64,000 nt of DNA. Source: Calonectria ilicicola. Its lineage: Eukaryota; Ascomycota; Sordariomycetes; Hypocreales; Nectriaceae. How positions within the stretch are numbered: position 1 is the stretch's first letter; every line of letters starts with the position of its first letter. Made by a program: the position numbers and the translations under genes. Below the pieces are notes generated by a model that was given only the letters and a program-made list of their open reading frames with translations, searched no databases and was not told the origin of the DNA. The stretch lies in NCBI GenBank assembly GCA_020809705.1, contig CP085825.1, positions 4,154,001 to 4,218,000 of the forward strand, given 5' to 3'. Of the stretch, positions 42,312 through 54,243 are shown piece by piece.

Positions 42312-45300
42312 GGCTAAGAGAGTGATTGGTGTTGGAAAGCTAAGCTGGGGTGTAGTAGTATACCACCTGAATGGTTCCAGGGTAGCTACCTGGGCGGGCC
42401 CGAGAACTGAGAAAGCCTTGAGCGTTGGTTGGCTGTCATTATCCGGCGGGTTCTTTTGTGGGTGGGACTAGAAACCAGACGAGTTTGATACCCACCATGT
42501 GCGAGCATCTGGGCAGGCGTTGGCATTAATAGACAAGGGCTCGGTGAAACGAGACCAAAAATTGAAAACTGTTCACCATGGAACCAATACCCTAAAATAA
42601 GGGCTAATTCGCTAAAGATCCTTGATACCGACGTTTTTTTTTAACCCATGACACCGATTTAAACTTGTCTTGGAAGCTAACTGTTGACGTGGATGAGGCC
42701 ATCGTCGGAGAGCTACGTGGCGATGTACAGCGGCGAAGCGAAGCGCCGTTGAGCGCATGCATCCACAGGTCTTAAAGCTGAAAAAGGCGGGCGTCCTCAA
42801 GGCGAGAAAAAAAGAAACTAACAAAAAAAAAAGGGTTGAGATGGATGGGACTGGGGTTGTACAGGCGTCTAAAGCAGTCTCATAGTAGGGATGGTGTCAG
42901 CGTCCTCGTTCTCGTGTAAGTCAAGCAAGAGAGGCGGCTTGAGCATTACACAACGTAGCACTCAAGATGAATGTTAAAAAAAAAACCGCCACACCATGTC
43001 GCCGGTGGGCTCCGAGAGGTCGAATCCTGTCAATTGAGAGATGATATGATGCACAATTGGCTCGTCACAGTTAGGAACAAGCCGGGTGGATGAGTGGCTG
43101 GCAACCTCAAGGGACTGCGACTGCGGACTAACCGGATCGACAGTGCAACTCGACCAGGACTGGGGTTTGCGCCGGGAACCGACAGGATGGAGACGGACAG
43201 CACAGGTGACATGTTGTTTCGGCGTGGCAGAGGCGTTTCGGAAGCGGGTGGGCAAAAAGGAGTCAGAGGCCAAAATGGAGATTTGTGGGGGGCTCGAGCT
43301 CGTTTAGTTCTCAACTACATAGAGTCGGGGTATGGACGAAGAAGCTTAATAGTAGAGCATGCACTGAAATGTCTAAGGGTCTAGGGGTCTAGGGTGAGGG
43401 CTTTTCCGAGACACTTGAGATGTTGGTTGAGATGTGGATGAGACGGGGGGGAGGGACAAGGACTAGGGGGTGATGTGATGAGTGACACCTCAGTGATGGG
43501 AGAATGAGTATGCTGTTGGATGGGGATGGAGATGGAGGCTTGTGGATGTGGGATGTGGGATGGAGACGGGGATGGGGATGAGGATAGGGTTATGGGTTAA
43601 AAAAAAAAAAATTGGCGATGGTGATCGTCGCGGGACACTGTATAATGTAGCACGGCAAGGGTATAGAATGGGAGGGATGGGAGGGACGGGGGGCTCAGAC
43701 GGGGAAGAGAGAGGTTGTGGCGCGACGTGGTCAAGACACGACAGCGTTCGTTGCGCATTTGCATTCGCGCATGAGTCTATCACCAATGGCAGGCGCGGAG
43801 ATGTCCTGTGGGCGCAGGTGTCTCGCTTCAGCCACGCATCGAACGCATGACAGAATGCGCATTCGTAGCAGCATTTGTTTCGCCGGCTCTTTGTTGAGGC
43901 TCCGACCTGCGTAGCCGCCGCACATTTTAGACTTCTTCTAAAATGTCCAAAATTTTTTCGTCTTGACCGACTTAAAGACTCATCCTTTAGCGAGGCTGTG
44001 GCCCAGGTTTTTTTTAGTATTTTGGATTTTCGCTTGAGGGAGTCATTCTGGGTCAGCCTAGGGGCCCCCCCAGCCCTGTCGCGTGTTCCTTCTGCCGTCC
44101 ACGTTGCGCGTCTGTCGCGTCGTGACACACGGGTTCCATTGGACAGACGCCAACTGCAGCTAACGGGCGAGAGGGTGCCGGGCCACGAGAAGCGCTATCG
44201 ATAAACAGCCGTGGACGGGGGTACCTCGAGGGTACATGGTACCTGGGTGGAAGCCCACTTCATCCGAACGGGATCAGCAAACCGTCATGGGAAACGGAAT
44301 GTGTGGCAGGTGCCGGGATTTACAGGAATCAAGTTTTTTCTTTCTTTCGATTCCGTTGTAGAGCTATTTTCGGTTACATTGCATCCGGTGTGGAGGGAGT
44401 GTGAGTGGAGGGAATTTGAGGTGCGTCAGGTAAGTAGAGTAAGTGCAGGACAACGCAGGAAAGCTGACAACTCATGGAAACAAAGTCAAAGCCAAAAGAG
44501 GGTGCAGGAAGATGGCCCGCTCCAGGCCGCCCGAGTGGTCGTCGTTCCCCGGGCCTTGAGACTCGGTCGACCAAAGAAACGGGTCGTGCAGCTTGATAGA
44601 AAAAGGCGAACTGGGTTGAGGCTTGTATCGCCCAGGTACATACTCCAGCCGTGTCAGAGGTGTGTTGCTCTTGCATGCTGCGCGATCCAATCAGAGGGCG
44701 ACGGCGGCGCGCGGTCGAGTCACAACGCGCTCTGGCTGCCCCGCGACGTCAAGTCCAACGTCCGAAGCATCACCGCCACGAGGATCCACGTCCCGACATG
44801 GGCATGGGCCAAGGGCCTGTCCATTGCGAGCCCCACGATGGTGATCCCCACACGGCGCGCAGAAACACCAGCAGGCATGGTCCATCCATCCACTATGGCC
44901 TAGTGTCTCGTCCCTGAAGAGGAAAGACAGATGCTCCAGTCCTATCGCCCGGCTAGCTCCCCGACTGACTCCCCCCCCAACGTCCAACAAGTTTGCTGCT
45001 GTCGCCCGTCGGTCATGGGCCATAGCGTCCGTCCGTCGTGCTCCACACGCTGCCGGGCCATATGCAGCTTCTGCAGCTCTGCATCCAGCCGTGAGTCACC
45101 GCCAGCCAGTCGTTTGTAAGGGATGGTCACCTTCTCGCGATGGACCCATACTGCATGGCTCGGCACTAAGGTAACCTTGGTGTCAAGCATGGCCAAAGCA
45201 TGGCCAGAGAGCGAGGACGGATACAGCGCGAAAAGATCCAGGTGGACAGGAGACGACACCGAGAGGCTTTCCACCCCCCTTGGCTACAGGAAAAGAGAGG

Positions 45301-45742
45301 GCAGGGCTGATCCGAAAAAGAGAGGGGCTGTAAGTCGAGAGATATATCTCGGCCGTCCCGGGCCCGAATCCAAACACTTCCCCCCCGTCATCCTCTCTTG
45401 TTTCTTCTTCTAGGCTTATCCCATCGTGATCGTCTCTCATACTCTACTGCTTGGGACCTCAGCTCCCCAGATCACCTCAAGCCTACATCCCGTTGCTCAA
45501 TTGGAGCCGGGCCAAAGTTGAAAGACCCCAAATCGAAAGACCATAACTGCTTGATAACCTTATTGCCCATCCTGGTATTGAATGTGCAATTGGCCTATTA
45601 TATTACATCGCCTACACGAAGAATCTGCCCATCTTACATCAGATAACACCACTTACACAAACCATATATCAACAACAAAAACACACGCCGGCAACGACTG
45701 TAACCAAGACGAAGATTTTCATCACGATATGCGACTTTTGCC
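42312..45742. other. large intergenic region without a supported gene
   Basis: This 3.4 kb lies between two plus-strand genes. Several frames of 70-230 codons are open on both strands, but they lack domains, overlap each other and have biased composition. It contains a G-run cluster (43371-43400), a G/A-rich plus strand to about 43600 and a poly-A run at about 43600. The last 300 bp look like the leader of the F-box-like gene. Confidence 0.5.
43371..43400 (+). other. G-quadruplex-prone, telomere-like G-run cluster
   Basis: Four runs of three or four G are separated by TCTA or TGA (TCTAAGGG, TCTAGGGG, TCTAGGG, TGAGGG). The spacing permits an intramolecular G-quadruplex. The unit resembles, but is not, the fungal telomere unit TTAGGG. 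Confidence 0.55.
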
Positions 45743-47776
45743 ATGGCTTCAACAACAGAAGATTACATCGTCGCCCTGCTAAGGAGCGACAAGATCAGAG
45801 ACACCCTCACCCACATCCTCTCAACTGAAGACATTTGCGCCCTCCGCCAAGCCTCATCCGCATGTTGCAACCTCCTCACCAAGCGCCTCTTCACTCGTAT
45901 CCATGTCTCGTTCTCCTCGTCGACCTTTACACGCCCTGCTCGAGTTGCTGCTCTGGGTCGCATTGGCCACCACATTGAGCACCTCACCTTCTATCTGCCC
46001 CATTCCGAAGAGACTTTCCTACCACCTCTGATCCATCCGGTCTCGGGCAATGAGATTTCCTTTCTCTACACACCCCATACTAGCATGGGCTCTGTGCTCT
46101 CCCGCCCCAAGTACGCCAACACTGAGCTCGGTGAGATCCTCACCCAGCAGTACCCACCCCTGTTCCATGCTGCCACAAACGTCCCCAGCTTCATCAACGC
46201 CATGCGCCACCTGCCCAACTTGCGCCATCTTACCATCCGCTGCCCTGGCCAGGACCCTCGTGAGCGTTACCGCCGCAACATTGTTGACTATGCCCTGATC
46301 AGCCTGCGCATCTCTTTGGAGCGTGCCCCACTTGTCAACCTGCACAAGCTGTCTCTCTCCCATCTTCACCCAGCTGCCTTGACCTACCTCCGCCACAACC
46401 ATGGCTTTGGCAGTGTTCCCTCTGCTGGTCGCCGCTGGAAGCAGATCCGCAAGCTCACTATTTCCATTGATGCCTGGGACTTTTATGGCAGCACTCCCGG
46501 CCTTGACCACCTTAAGATTATTGATGATTACATCCGCACCTTTGCCCCCAACCTGGAGAAGTTTTCATTCTCTTGGCTTGGCCGCAAGGGACCTTGCCCA
46601 ATTGCCTTGTCTGGTGATCCATTGTTCGCACCGCCAAGGGCCACCAAGAAGCTCTTTAATGAGGTCACTTCCCTCATGTCCCCGCTTCCCACACGTCCGC
46701 CCCGTGGACCCATCCGCTTCCCCCAGTTGCGTTACCTGCAGATCCGCAACTCCACTATGTATGCACCTCAATTGAGCCAACTAATCACCACCCATCGACA
46801 CACCGTTAAAGAGTTCGACTTTGCCAGTGTCTCTCTTTCTAAGAGCGGTAACTGGGACGAGGCCCTAGCGCCCCTTGACGATGACTCCATGTGGTCACGA
46901 AGCAGCAGTGTGGCCTCAGTCTCCGAGTCGGAATGCAGTGTCGTTACTAGCCCCAGTTCAGAGTATCTCCCAAGCCCGAGCGCGGCCGTTGCCGCTGCCA
47001 GCAAGGAGCTCATGGACTTTGACCTTGGTAGATATGGCTTCGGCGATCTAGACAGAGAGCTCATGGACAGCTTGTTGGATGCCAGGGCAGAGGATCTTGA
47101 AGACATTCCTGTCCACCCTGATGCTGAGTGCGAGTTTGGTAAGAGCTTTTCTACCAAACTCAGGAAGCGATCCCGTCGCCGTCGCAGAAAGCACCGCCAG
47201 GATGATGAAAATGAGGCACCCGCTCCCACACCTACTCCCGCACTTTCACGTAAACCCTCTACCACACACCGCTCCCCCTTCCACTGGGTCAAGCCCTCAC
47301 TCCTGCATCTCAAAACCTCTTTCGAGGAGGAGTTTGTCCGCCCTGAGACCCCTGTGCCAATCTCCCGCACCCCGGCACCTGTTATTCTTGATGCCGACCC
47401 TCAGCCTACTCTGCTCCAGCCAACCATCTATGATCCTTTGGCTAAGCCGACGGCTACTGTTACTGAGGTGTTTTATGAAGACATCAGCCCTGTGCAACGC
47501 AACGTGGAGCAAGAGGAAGCTCATCGGCTCTTTGCTGAGGATGTTGCAGCACGCACGAGCGCTTTGCAAAAGGCCAAGGCCGCCGTGCTCACTAAGCTCA
47601 GTCTCGAGTTTTGTAACAACAACAATAAGAAAACCAGACCAGTGGAACCCAACGCGTGCCGCTTCCTTGCGGGCAGGGACTTGGGTACCGCGTTTGGACC
47701 AAACATGGTCATGGAGGACTGCAGAGGCCTGGAGTCCAGAAGTGTACTGGTGCCCTTGATGTTTAGCAGGACATAA
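45743..47776 (+). CDS. F-box-like fungal protein, substrate unknown
   Basis: Single exon, 677 aa. The N-terminus, about residues 15-60, has an F-box-like helical pattern (ILSTEDICALRQASSACCNL then LTKRLFTRI). It is followed by short leucine-rich, LRR-like segments (MRHLPNLRHLTIRC, APLVNLHKLSLSHL, RRWKQIRKLTISID, FPQLRYLQIRNS). The second half is low-complexity: Ser-rich (SVASVSESECSVVTS), acidic, and with a strongly basic RKRSRRRRRKHR patch that may be a nuclear signal. F-box proteins recruit substrates to SCF ubiquitin ligases; if this is one, the LRR-like part would bind the substrate. I cannot name an orthologue. The leader (45440-45742) is A/C-rich as expected. Confidence 0.8.
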   Translation: MASTTEDYIVALLRSDKIRDTLTHILSTEDICALRQASSACCNLLTKRLFTRIHVSFSSSTFTRPARVAALGRIGHHIEHLTFYLPHSEETFLPPLIHPVSGNEISFLYTPHTSMGSVLSRPKYANTELGEILTQQYPPLFHAATNVPSFINAMRHLPNLRHLTIRCPGQDPRERYRRNIVDYALISLRISLERAPLVNLHKLSLSHLHPAALTYLRHNHGFGSVPSAGRRWKQIRKLTISIDAWDFYGSTPGLDHLKIIDDYIRTFAPNLEKFSFSWLGRKGPCPIALSGDPLFAPPRATKKLFNEVTSLMSPLPTRPPRGPIRFPQLRYLQIRNSTMYAPQLSQLITTHRHTVKEFDFASVSLSKSGNWDEALAPLDDDSMWSRSSSVASVSESECSVVTSPSSEYLPSPSAAVAAASKELMDFDLGRYGFGDLDRELMDSLLDARAEDLEDIPVHPDAECEFGKSFSTKLRKRSRRRRRKHRQDDENEAPAPTPTPALSRKPSTTHRSPFHWVKPSLLHLKTSFEEEFVRPETPVPISRTPAPVILDADPQPTLLQPTIYDPLAKPTATVTEVFYEDISPVQRNVEQEEAHRLFAEDVAARTSALQKAKAAVLTKLSLEFCNNNNKKTRPVEPNACRFLAGRDLGTAFGPNMVMEDCRGLESRSVLVPLMFSRT

Positions 47777-49013
47777 GGGCATCCATCTATTGAAACAATG
47801 TATAGGAAACCGGAGTTTTTTTTTTTCTTCTTTTCGGTGGCAATAAAAAACGGAGGGCTCGAGCCATGGAGAGTGAAGAGGTGTAATGGGGATTTGTGAC
47901 TTTTTAATGAGTTATGATGATACCACGTCTTTCTTTTTCTGATACTTTCTTTTGTCTTATTCACGACTTTATGTATTTACACATTTTTGGTTTGAGATTT
48001 TTCTCCTAAGTATCAATATCGATTTTTACTCTACTCATACCCAAGATCGCATCATGTGAAAGTGTTTCGCGTCTAAGTCTATGTCAGACACGTTTCTATG
48101 AATGCAAATAAATAAATAAATCACATGGCCACGCGAGGAGGGAAGGCATTTGCATACTAGCTAATTCATACTAAAGAATTGGCAGACTGACCAAGCTTAT
48201 GTCCCTAGCGCCCAAACAAAGCGTCAGCTACCACAGCGTTGGTTTCGGAAACGAGAGAAGCAGAACAGACGATCAGGGGCCAGGTTTAGGTCAGCACACG
48301 ATACACGGGCCTTCGTATTGGCGATGGACTTTTTAGGCTTTTGCTTCTCAGGCTAAATTAGCGGGGGGTCCCTCTCGGCCTTGACAGTGAAGCTACCGAC
48401 GGTCCGGCCATGATTGACATGACAAGTGCATTGTTAAGCGAAGGGAAAAAACATAACCTCGCTTGCCCCTCTCCCGTGCTGCTGCGTGGTTGATGATGAG
48501 CTGCAATTGGCCCTGTGCGCAAGATAATGGCCGTCAATTTGATGCCCTCCGAGTTTCAAAGTCGGCACTCCCCGTATTTATTTATTTTCTGGGGTTTCCT
48601 TATTTATTTTTTATTTGTTTTTTTTTAGAGCCTAGTGCTAAGCGGCCGTGTTCAAAACTGTAAATGTAAACAAAGATTGCACCGTCGTATCGCCTGTATT
48701 ACTGCTCGTTCTAGATTGATCGCAACCACCCCTGGCTCTCTGTGAAATTAGCTGTGCGATATGAAGCACCCAGCTTCTTTCAGCCCATCACCGCGCCAAT
48801 GTGCCTGAGTGGCGCCGCCTCCTTTACTGGTAATTCACTTTTTGACGATACTTATCTCTTCCGTTTATTTTTCCCTCCTTCTTTTTCTGGGCGCACTCTT
48901 CTCTTGTTTTTGCCCTTGCTCCTTCCCCTTCCCCTTCTCTCCATCTTCACCTGGTCACCCCAGATTGTTCCAACGACTGCCCCGCGTCAATCTGTATTGG
49001 GTCACGCTGCATC
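47777..49013. other. intergenic, no gene seen
   Basis: This 1.2 kb lies between two plus-strand genes. It is AT-rich around 47820-48150, then mixed. A pyrimidine-rich stretch at 48840-48960 precedes the DOMON gene and is probably its leader. Confidence 0.6.
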
Positions 49014-50617
49014 ATGTTGCTCCGCAACCTTGGGCGTCTTGCCTTGGCTGCAAGTACAGGTAAATGAAGTCTTATTGCTGCTGAGCCTCGCTGGCTGGGC
49101 ACATGTCATACTGACTTGGTCTTCTCACAGCACTTTTTTCCTCTGCGACAGCTGCAGACAGCCAGGATAACAGCACCCAGTCTACATTCATTTCGCCCGA
49201 CAACAAGGTCGCGTTTGCTCTTACAGTCGGCGATGACCACCAAACCGATCTCTTCTTTACCATCCGCGCCCAGTCAAGCCTGTCCTGGGCCGCCATCGGC
49301 CTCGGAAGCAGTGACATGCCTGGCGCAGTCTACTTGATCATCTACAAAAACGAGAGAGGCGACAATGTGACTTTTTCCCCACGTCTCAGCTATGGCCACT
49401 ACGAACCCAAGTACTATGATGAATTAGAGTACGAAGTCCTCGACGGAACCGGCGTCGATGATGATTACATGACTTTTACTGCCCGCTGCATCAAGCACTG
49501 CCGCAGCTGGCCAGCTGGAGGAACGTCCGGCGGCCATCTCGACGTCTCGTCGCCAGACCAGAAGGCCATATTCGCCTACGGTGCCAGGGAAGGATACTAC
49601 AGCAACAACTATGATGCGCCCCTCAAGTACCACAGAGGATACGGCTCATTCAGCATCGACATTGGCCGAACCCTGGGTTCTACCGATATCCCCAAGATCA
49701 CTGATAGCTCTGCCACGGATGGTGCGAAACTACTCGACTCGGAAACCTCCAAGGGCGATTGGAAGAGCGGCCTGCATGGGGCTGCCATGATTTTGTTCAT
49801 TGCAGTTCTCATGCCCATTGGTGTCGTGCTACTGCGTTCCGCTGGTTTAGTGAAGTGGCACGCTATCAATCAGACCATTTCCATGGTTGGCGCCTTGCTG
49901 GGATTTGCGCTCGGTGTCGTCAACAGCTTCTCTTACCAACGGGTAAGCCTCTCTCTTTTTGTTTTTTCTGGGTCGATATTTATGGTACATGTGCTAACCA
50001 TGTGCAGTCTCGAGGTTTTGACTCGACGCACCAAATTCTTGGCTTCATCGTTGTTGGTTTAATAATGATTCAATTCGCCCTTGGCGTGCTCCACCACACC
50101 AAGTTCAAAAAGACCAACACTCCGACCAAGTACGGCGGGATTCATATTTGGGTTGGACGCTTCATCCTCATGTTTGGTATCATGAATTGCTTTGTGTACG
50201 TCTCGATTGCTCGGCTCGTGTCTCGGACTATGCTCACTCTTTTACAGGGGTTTCACTTTTGCCTTGAACCGCAGATACGGCATGATTCTCGCCATGCTCG
50301 TCATCTTCATCTGCTTCGGTGGCTTCTTCATGATCATGGGCAAACGATACCTCGACCACAAGAAGCAGAGGCTGAACGGCACCCCAGCAGGCTTCCACCC
50401 TGCCGACTCGTGGCAAGCTCCTCCTCCCCAGTACTCGGGACCTTCAGATGCCCCACCAGGATACGAGGCGCCGTCTCATCAAATCAACCTCGGGCCTGTG
50501 TCACCCAGGTCACCAAGCTCGCAAGGCTCGCCTTGGCAACGACAGCAGCCAGATAGGAGAGACGATGACGACAGCCTCGACTTGGGGACTCAGCACCGAC
50601 CAAAGGAGTTTAGCTAA
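49014..50617 (+). CDS. DOMON-cytochrome b561 membrane oxidoreductase
   Basis: There are four exons: 49014-49059, 49131-49942, 50008-50195 and 50248-50617 (471 aa). A signal peptide (MLLRNLGRLALAAST/ALFSSATA) spans intron 1. A DOMON domain of the cellobiose-dehydrogenase cytochrome type follows (FFTIRAQSSLSWAAIGLGSSDMPGAVYLIIY). Next is a five-helix cytochrome b561 core with the expected histidines (KSGLHGAAMILF, VKWHAINQTISM, STHQILGFIVVG, GGIHIWVGRF). The cytosolic tail is Pro/Ser-rich (APPPQYSGPSDAPPGYEAP). Such proteins pass electrons across the plasma membrane, and in fungi some are linked to ferric reduction. The donor and acceptor here are unknown. Confidence 0.9.
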
Positions 50618-50973
50618 GTGGTTTAACCACAATAATACTGGCGTTTGAAGCGGAGATTGTTTGTAATGAGAGTCTAGGTTCACAGATTGGGCTTGGGCAG
50701 GTGTAACAACAGGCAGGTATTACGATCAAAGGATTCATTGGGTGCGGCGTCATGGTTGTTTAAGTTGATTGTATGAGATAAATTAATAATATGATATCAT
50801 CTCCTGAATGTTTCCTCCCTGCTTAAGCGCAATAGCCTCTCAAATAGCGCTTGGCTCGGATACCCGCTATTGCATGGATATAGGGCCAATGTTCTCAAAC
50901 CTCATGCTTCATAGTCTACGTAAACCATCTCGTTTTCCCCATGACCTCATAACACCATAATTATAATGACGTA
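50618..50973. other. 3' flank shared by two convergent genes
   Basis: This 356 bp of AT-rich UTR-like sequence lies between the DOMON and MFS genes. No gene was seen. Confidence 0.6.
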
Positions 50974-52863
50974 CTACGGTTGGCCTCTGCCCGCCTCAGC
51001 CGGAGTGTCATCCTCATCACCCTCAAGCCAAATCTCGTGTCCATCTCCCTCCCTAACAAACATGCTAAAAACAATTGTGCAAACTCCAATGCAGCTTAGG
51101 ATCCACCAAGCAAGTCCCACAACGCCATGGTTGAGGCCGTAGCCATATATGAGACCTCCAAGCATTGGTCCGAGTGTTCGGGCCGCGCTGTTGAAACTTT
51201 GGCCCACGCCATGGATCGATCCGAGCACGCTCGGGTGAGGCGAGCAGTTGTTTACAAGAATCGTTTGGCTCGGGATGGCAAATGTGCGGCCAAGAACTGC
51301 AACGGAGAGCACCGCAATGATGGAGAGCCAAATGGCAGGTCCGCTTTTTGGATCAGGGGGCGGGGAAGAGCTGCTGCTTGGTACGACGGAGAGGAATGGA
51401 ATGAGAAAATATGCCACGGGGAAGCAAAACAGAGAGTATCTCCATGACCTTATAAGACCCAGACGGGCAGAAATCCGGGGGTACAAGAAAAGCTGCAAGG
51501 TGATTCCAATAGCGCCCAGTGTGGCCATGGCAAGACCGACAGATTTTGGCTGAAGCCCCAGCCCGCCAGTAAAGAAGAAGGGCAATTGCTGTTTATGGTC
51601 GGATTTCGCCGGATCCCAGACCGGCGTGGAAAGGAACACAAACCACAGAGAGTTGAAGCTTCCGAGATGAAGACCCATGAGGAAGCTGGACATGAAAGTC
51701 ATGATGACGTTGCGAGTAAACATCTGTTTGAACGGAAGTGTCTGGGTATAACGTCTCTTGAATGGTTTCGTAACAACTTCACGATCATCCTCGAGTTCGA
51801 CATCGGAGCTAGGGATGGCAGAATATCCCATGGCATGGTTTTTCGAAAATCTGGACCGAACAAAGGAGGCCAGCTTCTTTCCAAGGCTCGTACCCAAATC
51901 TGGTGGTCCATCGCGCAGTACCTCGTGTGTCTCCTCCAAGCCAAGCCACACGAGAAGGCCTGCGATTGTAAGGAATATGGAGCTGACAATATTTGGTGTT
52001 GCATATGGGAACTTTAGAAAGAATTCAACCTTTCCAAACAAGTCCGGATAGCTTCCTGCCGGATCAGAGAGAATGCCGCCCAGGATAGGTCCAATGATGA
52101 CGCCAACATTAAAGGTCATCGGGAGCAAGAGAAAGGCTCGAGACTGATATTTCTTTTCGCGGATAATTTCGCTAATCCTATCGTGTATAGGGTCAGTGAG
52201 GAGCATCTAATAAAGGGGGGTGGGTAACTAACATAGTTCGCATAACGCCAACATTTCCATTGGTCATGCCGCCAATGGTGCGAAAAAACAGAGCCTGCCA
52301 GAAGGTCTTCGAAAACCCGAATCCTAGGCAAGATACGCTAGTTCCGCAAAGCCCTATGATCAAAACCGTCTTTCGACCGAACCGCTGTGAGTCGGCAACC
52401 CGACCCCAGAGCATAGCGGTGATGAACTGTGCAGCGGTGAAGCTCGCATGAAGGACACCAGCCTGCGCAGAAATGGTTGAGTCTGGGAGGGTCTCGTCGA
52501 ACCATTTGAGCTGGTAAAACATATAAGCCTGTTTTTAATTTAGCCACTAAGCTCCTAGTGGTCGAATATTGCGGGTGTTGTTTTTCATACTTGTAATGAA
52601 GTTTGAACAAGCGGTTCACTCATGCGGGCCATGGTGAGGATAAAGAGCTGGTCTTTGCGAGGCAAATCCTTCCACGCCACCGGCCCATTATTCTTTTTCT
52701 TGTCTGGGGGAGATGACGGCAGGGTTTCATCGGGCTCTGGTAATAGCCGCTGAAGTCCATCATGATCAACTTCAGGACTTGGCTCGTCGTCCTGCCATTC
52801 CCTCACATCGGAACTCTCCAAGTGGTTGGGTCCATTGTCGCTATCAATGCTGTCACCCCTCAT
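50974..52863 (-). CDS. major facilitator superfamily transporter (ZIFL/TetA-like)
   Basis: There are three exons: 52863-52591, 52528-52233 and 52177-50974 (590 aa). A long charged N-terminal tail (about 75 residues) precedes the first helix. The MFS loop 2-3 signature GRVADSQRFGRKTVLIIG is clear, and FFRTIGGMTNGNVGVMRTMISEI matches the motif C region of the zinc-induced-facilitator-like/TetA group. About 12 helices can be drawn, with a long central loop (KNHAMGYSAIPSSDVELEDD) between the halves. The C-terminal tail is acidic. Substrates of this group vary (drugs, metal chelates, organic ions), and no neighbour hints at one. Confidence 0.9.
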
Positions 52864-54243
52864 CTATACCAGAATTGCGCCGCAGTCGGTGGCGATAATC
52901 GATCCTGCCGATCTGTAAAACAAAAACAATGCTTTTTTTTCAGAGTAAAAGGTTTGATCAATGACGACCTGTCTGGCTCGGGCAGCTCGGAATTAACACG
53001 GCGATGATCAATACAGCCCGTTACGCCTTTCAAGGGAACGAGAAACTGTGGTGGAACAAAAAAAACACTCAAGTTTCAAGATGTAAAAAAAGAGTTTTAC
53101 AAGAGAAAAAAAAATCCCAGTAACAAATCCATGAACGGAGAAGGAGATAAGCCAAAACCTCCGGGGTTGTTTCCCCACGGAACTTTTCCTTGGGGGTGGC
53201 CTCCATCCGGCTTCCAGCTTCCGACCAGCTCCACACATCACGGATGGTGGAGCCATTAGCGGGAGGGAGTTTGGGCTCTGATTCGAGCAGCTAACAGCCT
53301 GCTGCGATAGCGGAGCCCAGCGCTGGTTCGTTGCCTGGGGCGCCTTGTAATGCTGCTTCTAGGATTGGACGTGGGGCGTTTTGCCCTGACGTGAAGCAAG
53401 CCGGGGATGACGAAACCCTTCTTCTCGAATGCTAAATGCTTTGAATAATAGAGATCTGTTCGAGGCGTTATCTATGGCAGTAGAAATCGCAGGGTTGCGA
53501 GGAAGAAGAGCATCGGCATTGTTCCGATCAGCCTTCTCGTTGATCCCGCCATCGGATCGATCCGTCATCGATAATCTGATTTGGAGATCTTGGGTCACGA
53601 GGGCTCCCCTGGCGGCAAGCGCCCTTTGGGTTTAGCATGGTCTTACACAATCTTGTTATATCACAATTGAAACTGCGTTGGACTATTCTGCATAGCATTA
53701 CTCATCTAGAATCGTATGCATAGTCTAGGGTAAGTATCAACCACTTGTGAAAAGCAACCACCTCAAAAATAACCCTTTTAATGGCTTGGTAGCTGCTATA
53801 AAATCTTTTGAGTTTTTTATGTGTGTTTCATAATGGTTATGTCTGTGTCTATTATCGTATATGTTGATGCGCTAATGCCAATTGTCTCCGATCAAAGGTT
53901 TGTGTTGGGTCAAAATAAGTTGCCGTTAGACGGAGGGATTTAACTGCTGTTGGATTAAAAGTGCCCATTGTTTAGACAAGTCATGTTAAATTAACATAGG
54001 AATGGTCACAAAACGTACTAGACCGACATCTTCACAAAGCAGAGAACCTGTGAATTTATCCATCAAAGCGCTCGCTAACTGGATTATGCGGCCGTCTCCG
54101 AGTCCCGTTATAGTACCGAATTCTAAAGGATACTGTGTAATTTTCACTGTACTCGGATAGCAATATCCTTACAAGGTGCAACCTCTCTCACATCTCCATC
54201 TCCCCCAATTTCATCCTGTCATCCCAATTCAAACATCCTGAAA
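52864..54243. other. divergent promoter region MFS / ureidoglycolate lyase
   Basis: This 1.4 kb separates the two divergent start codons. It holds A-rich runs (53060-53110) and a CGG-N6-CCG site at 54089-54100. No gene was seen. Confidence 0.6.
54089..54100. promoter_or_regulatory. CGG-N6-CCG inverted repeat, candidate UaY-type Zn2Cys6 site
   Basis: The sequence CGG CCGTCT CCG, followed by A, fits the CGG-N6-CCG binding site of UaY, the purine-utilisation activator known from Aspergillus nidulans. It lies 144 bp upstream of the start codon of a purine-catabolism gene. GGATA-type elements nearby (54056-54061, 54159-54163) could bind a GATA nitrogen regulator. Confidence 0.45.

Noticed and set aside
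43490..44128. 212-codon minus-strand frame
   Set aside because: Composition follows the purine tract (His/Pro/Ser runs); no domain, no splice signals and overlapping open frames on the other strand.
44211..44903. 230-codon plus-strand frame
   Set aside because: No domain, no plausible leader, and several overlapping frames of similar length. It looks like chance in GC-rich DNA.
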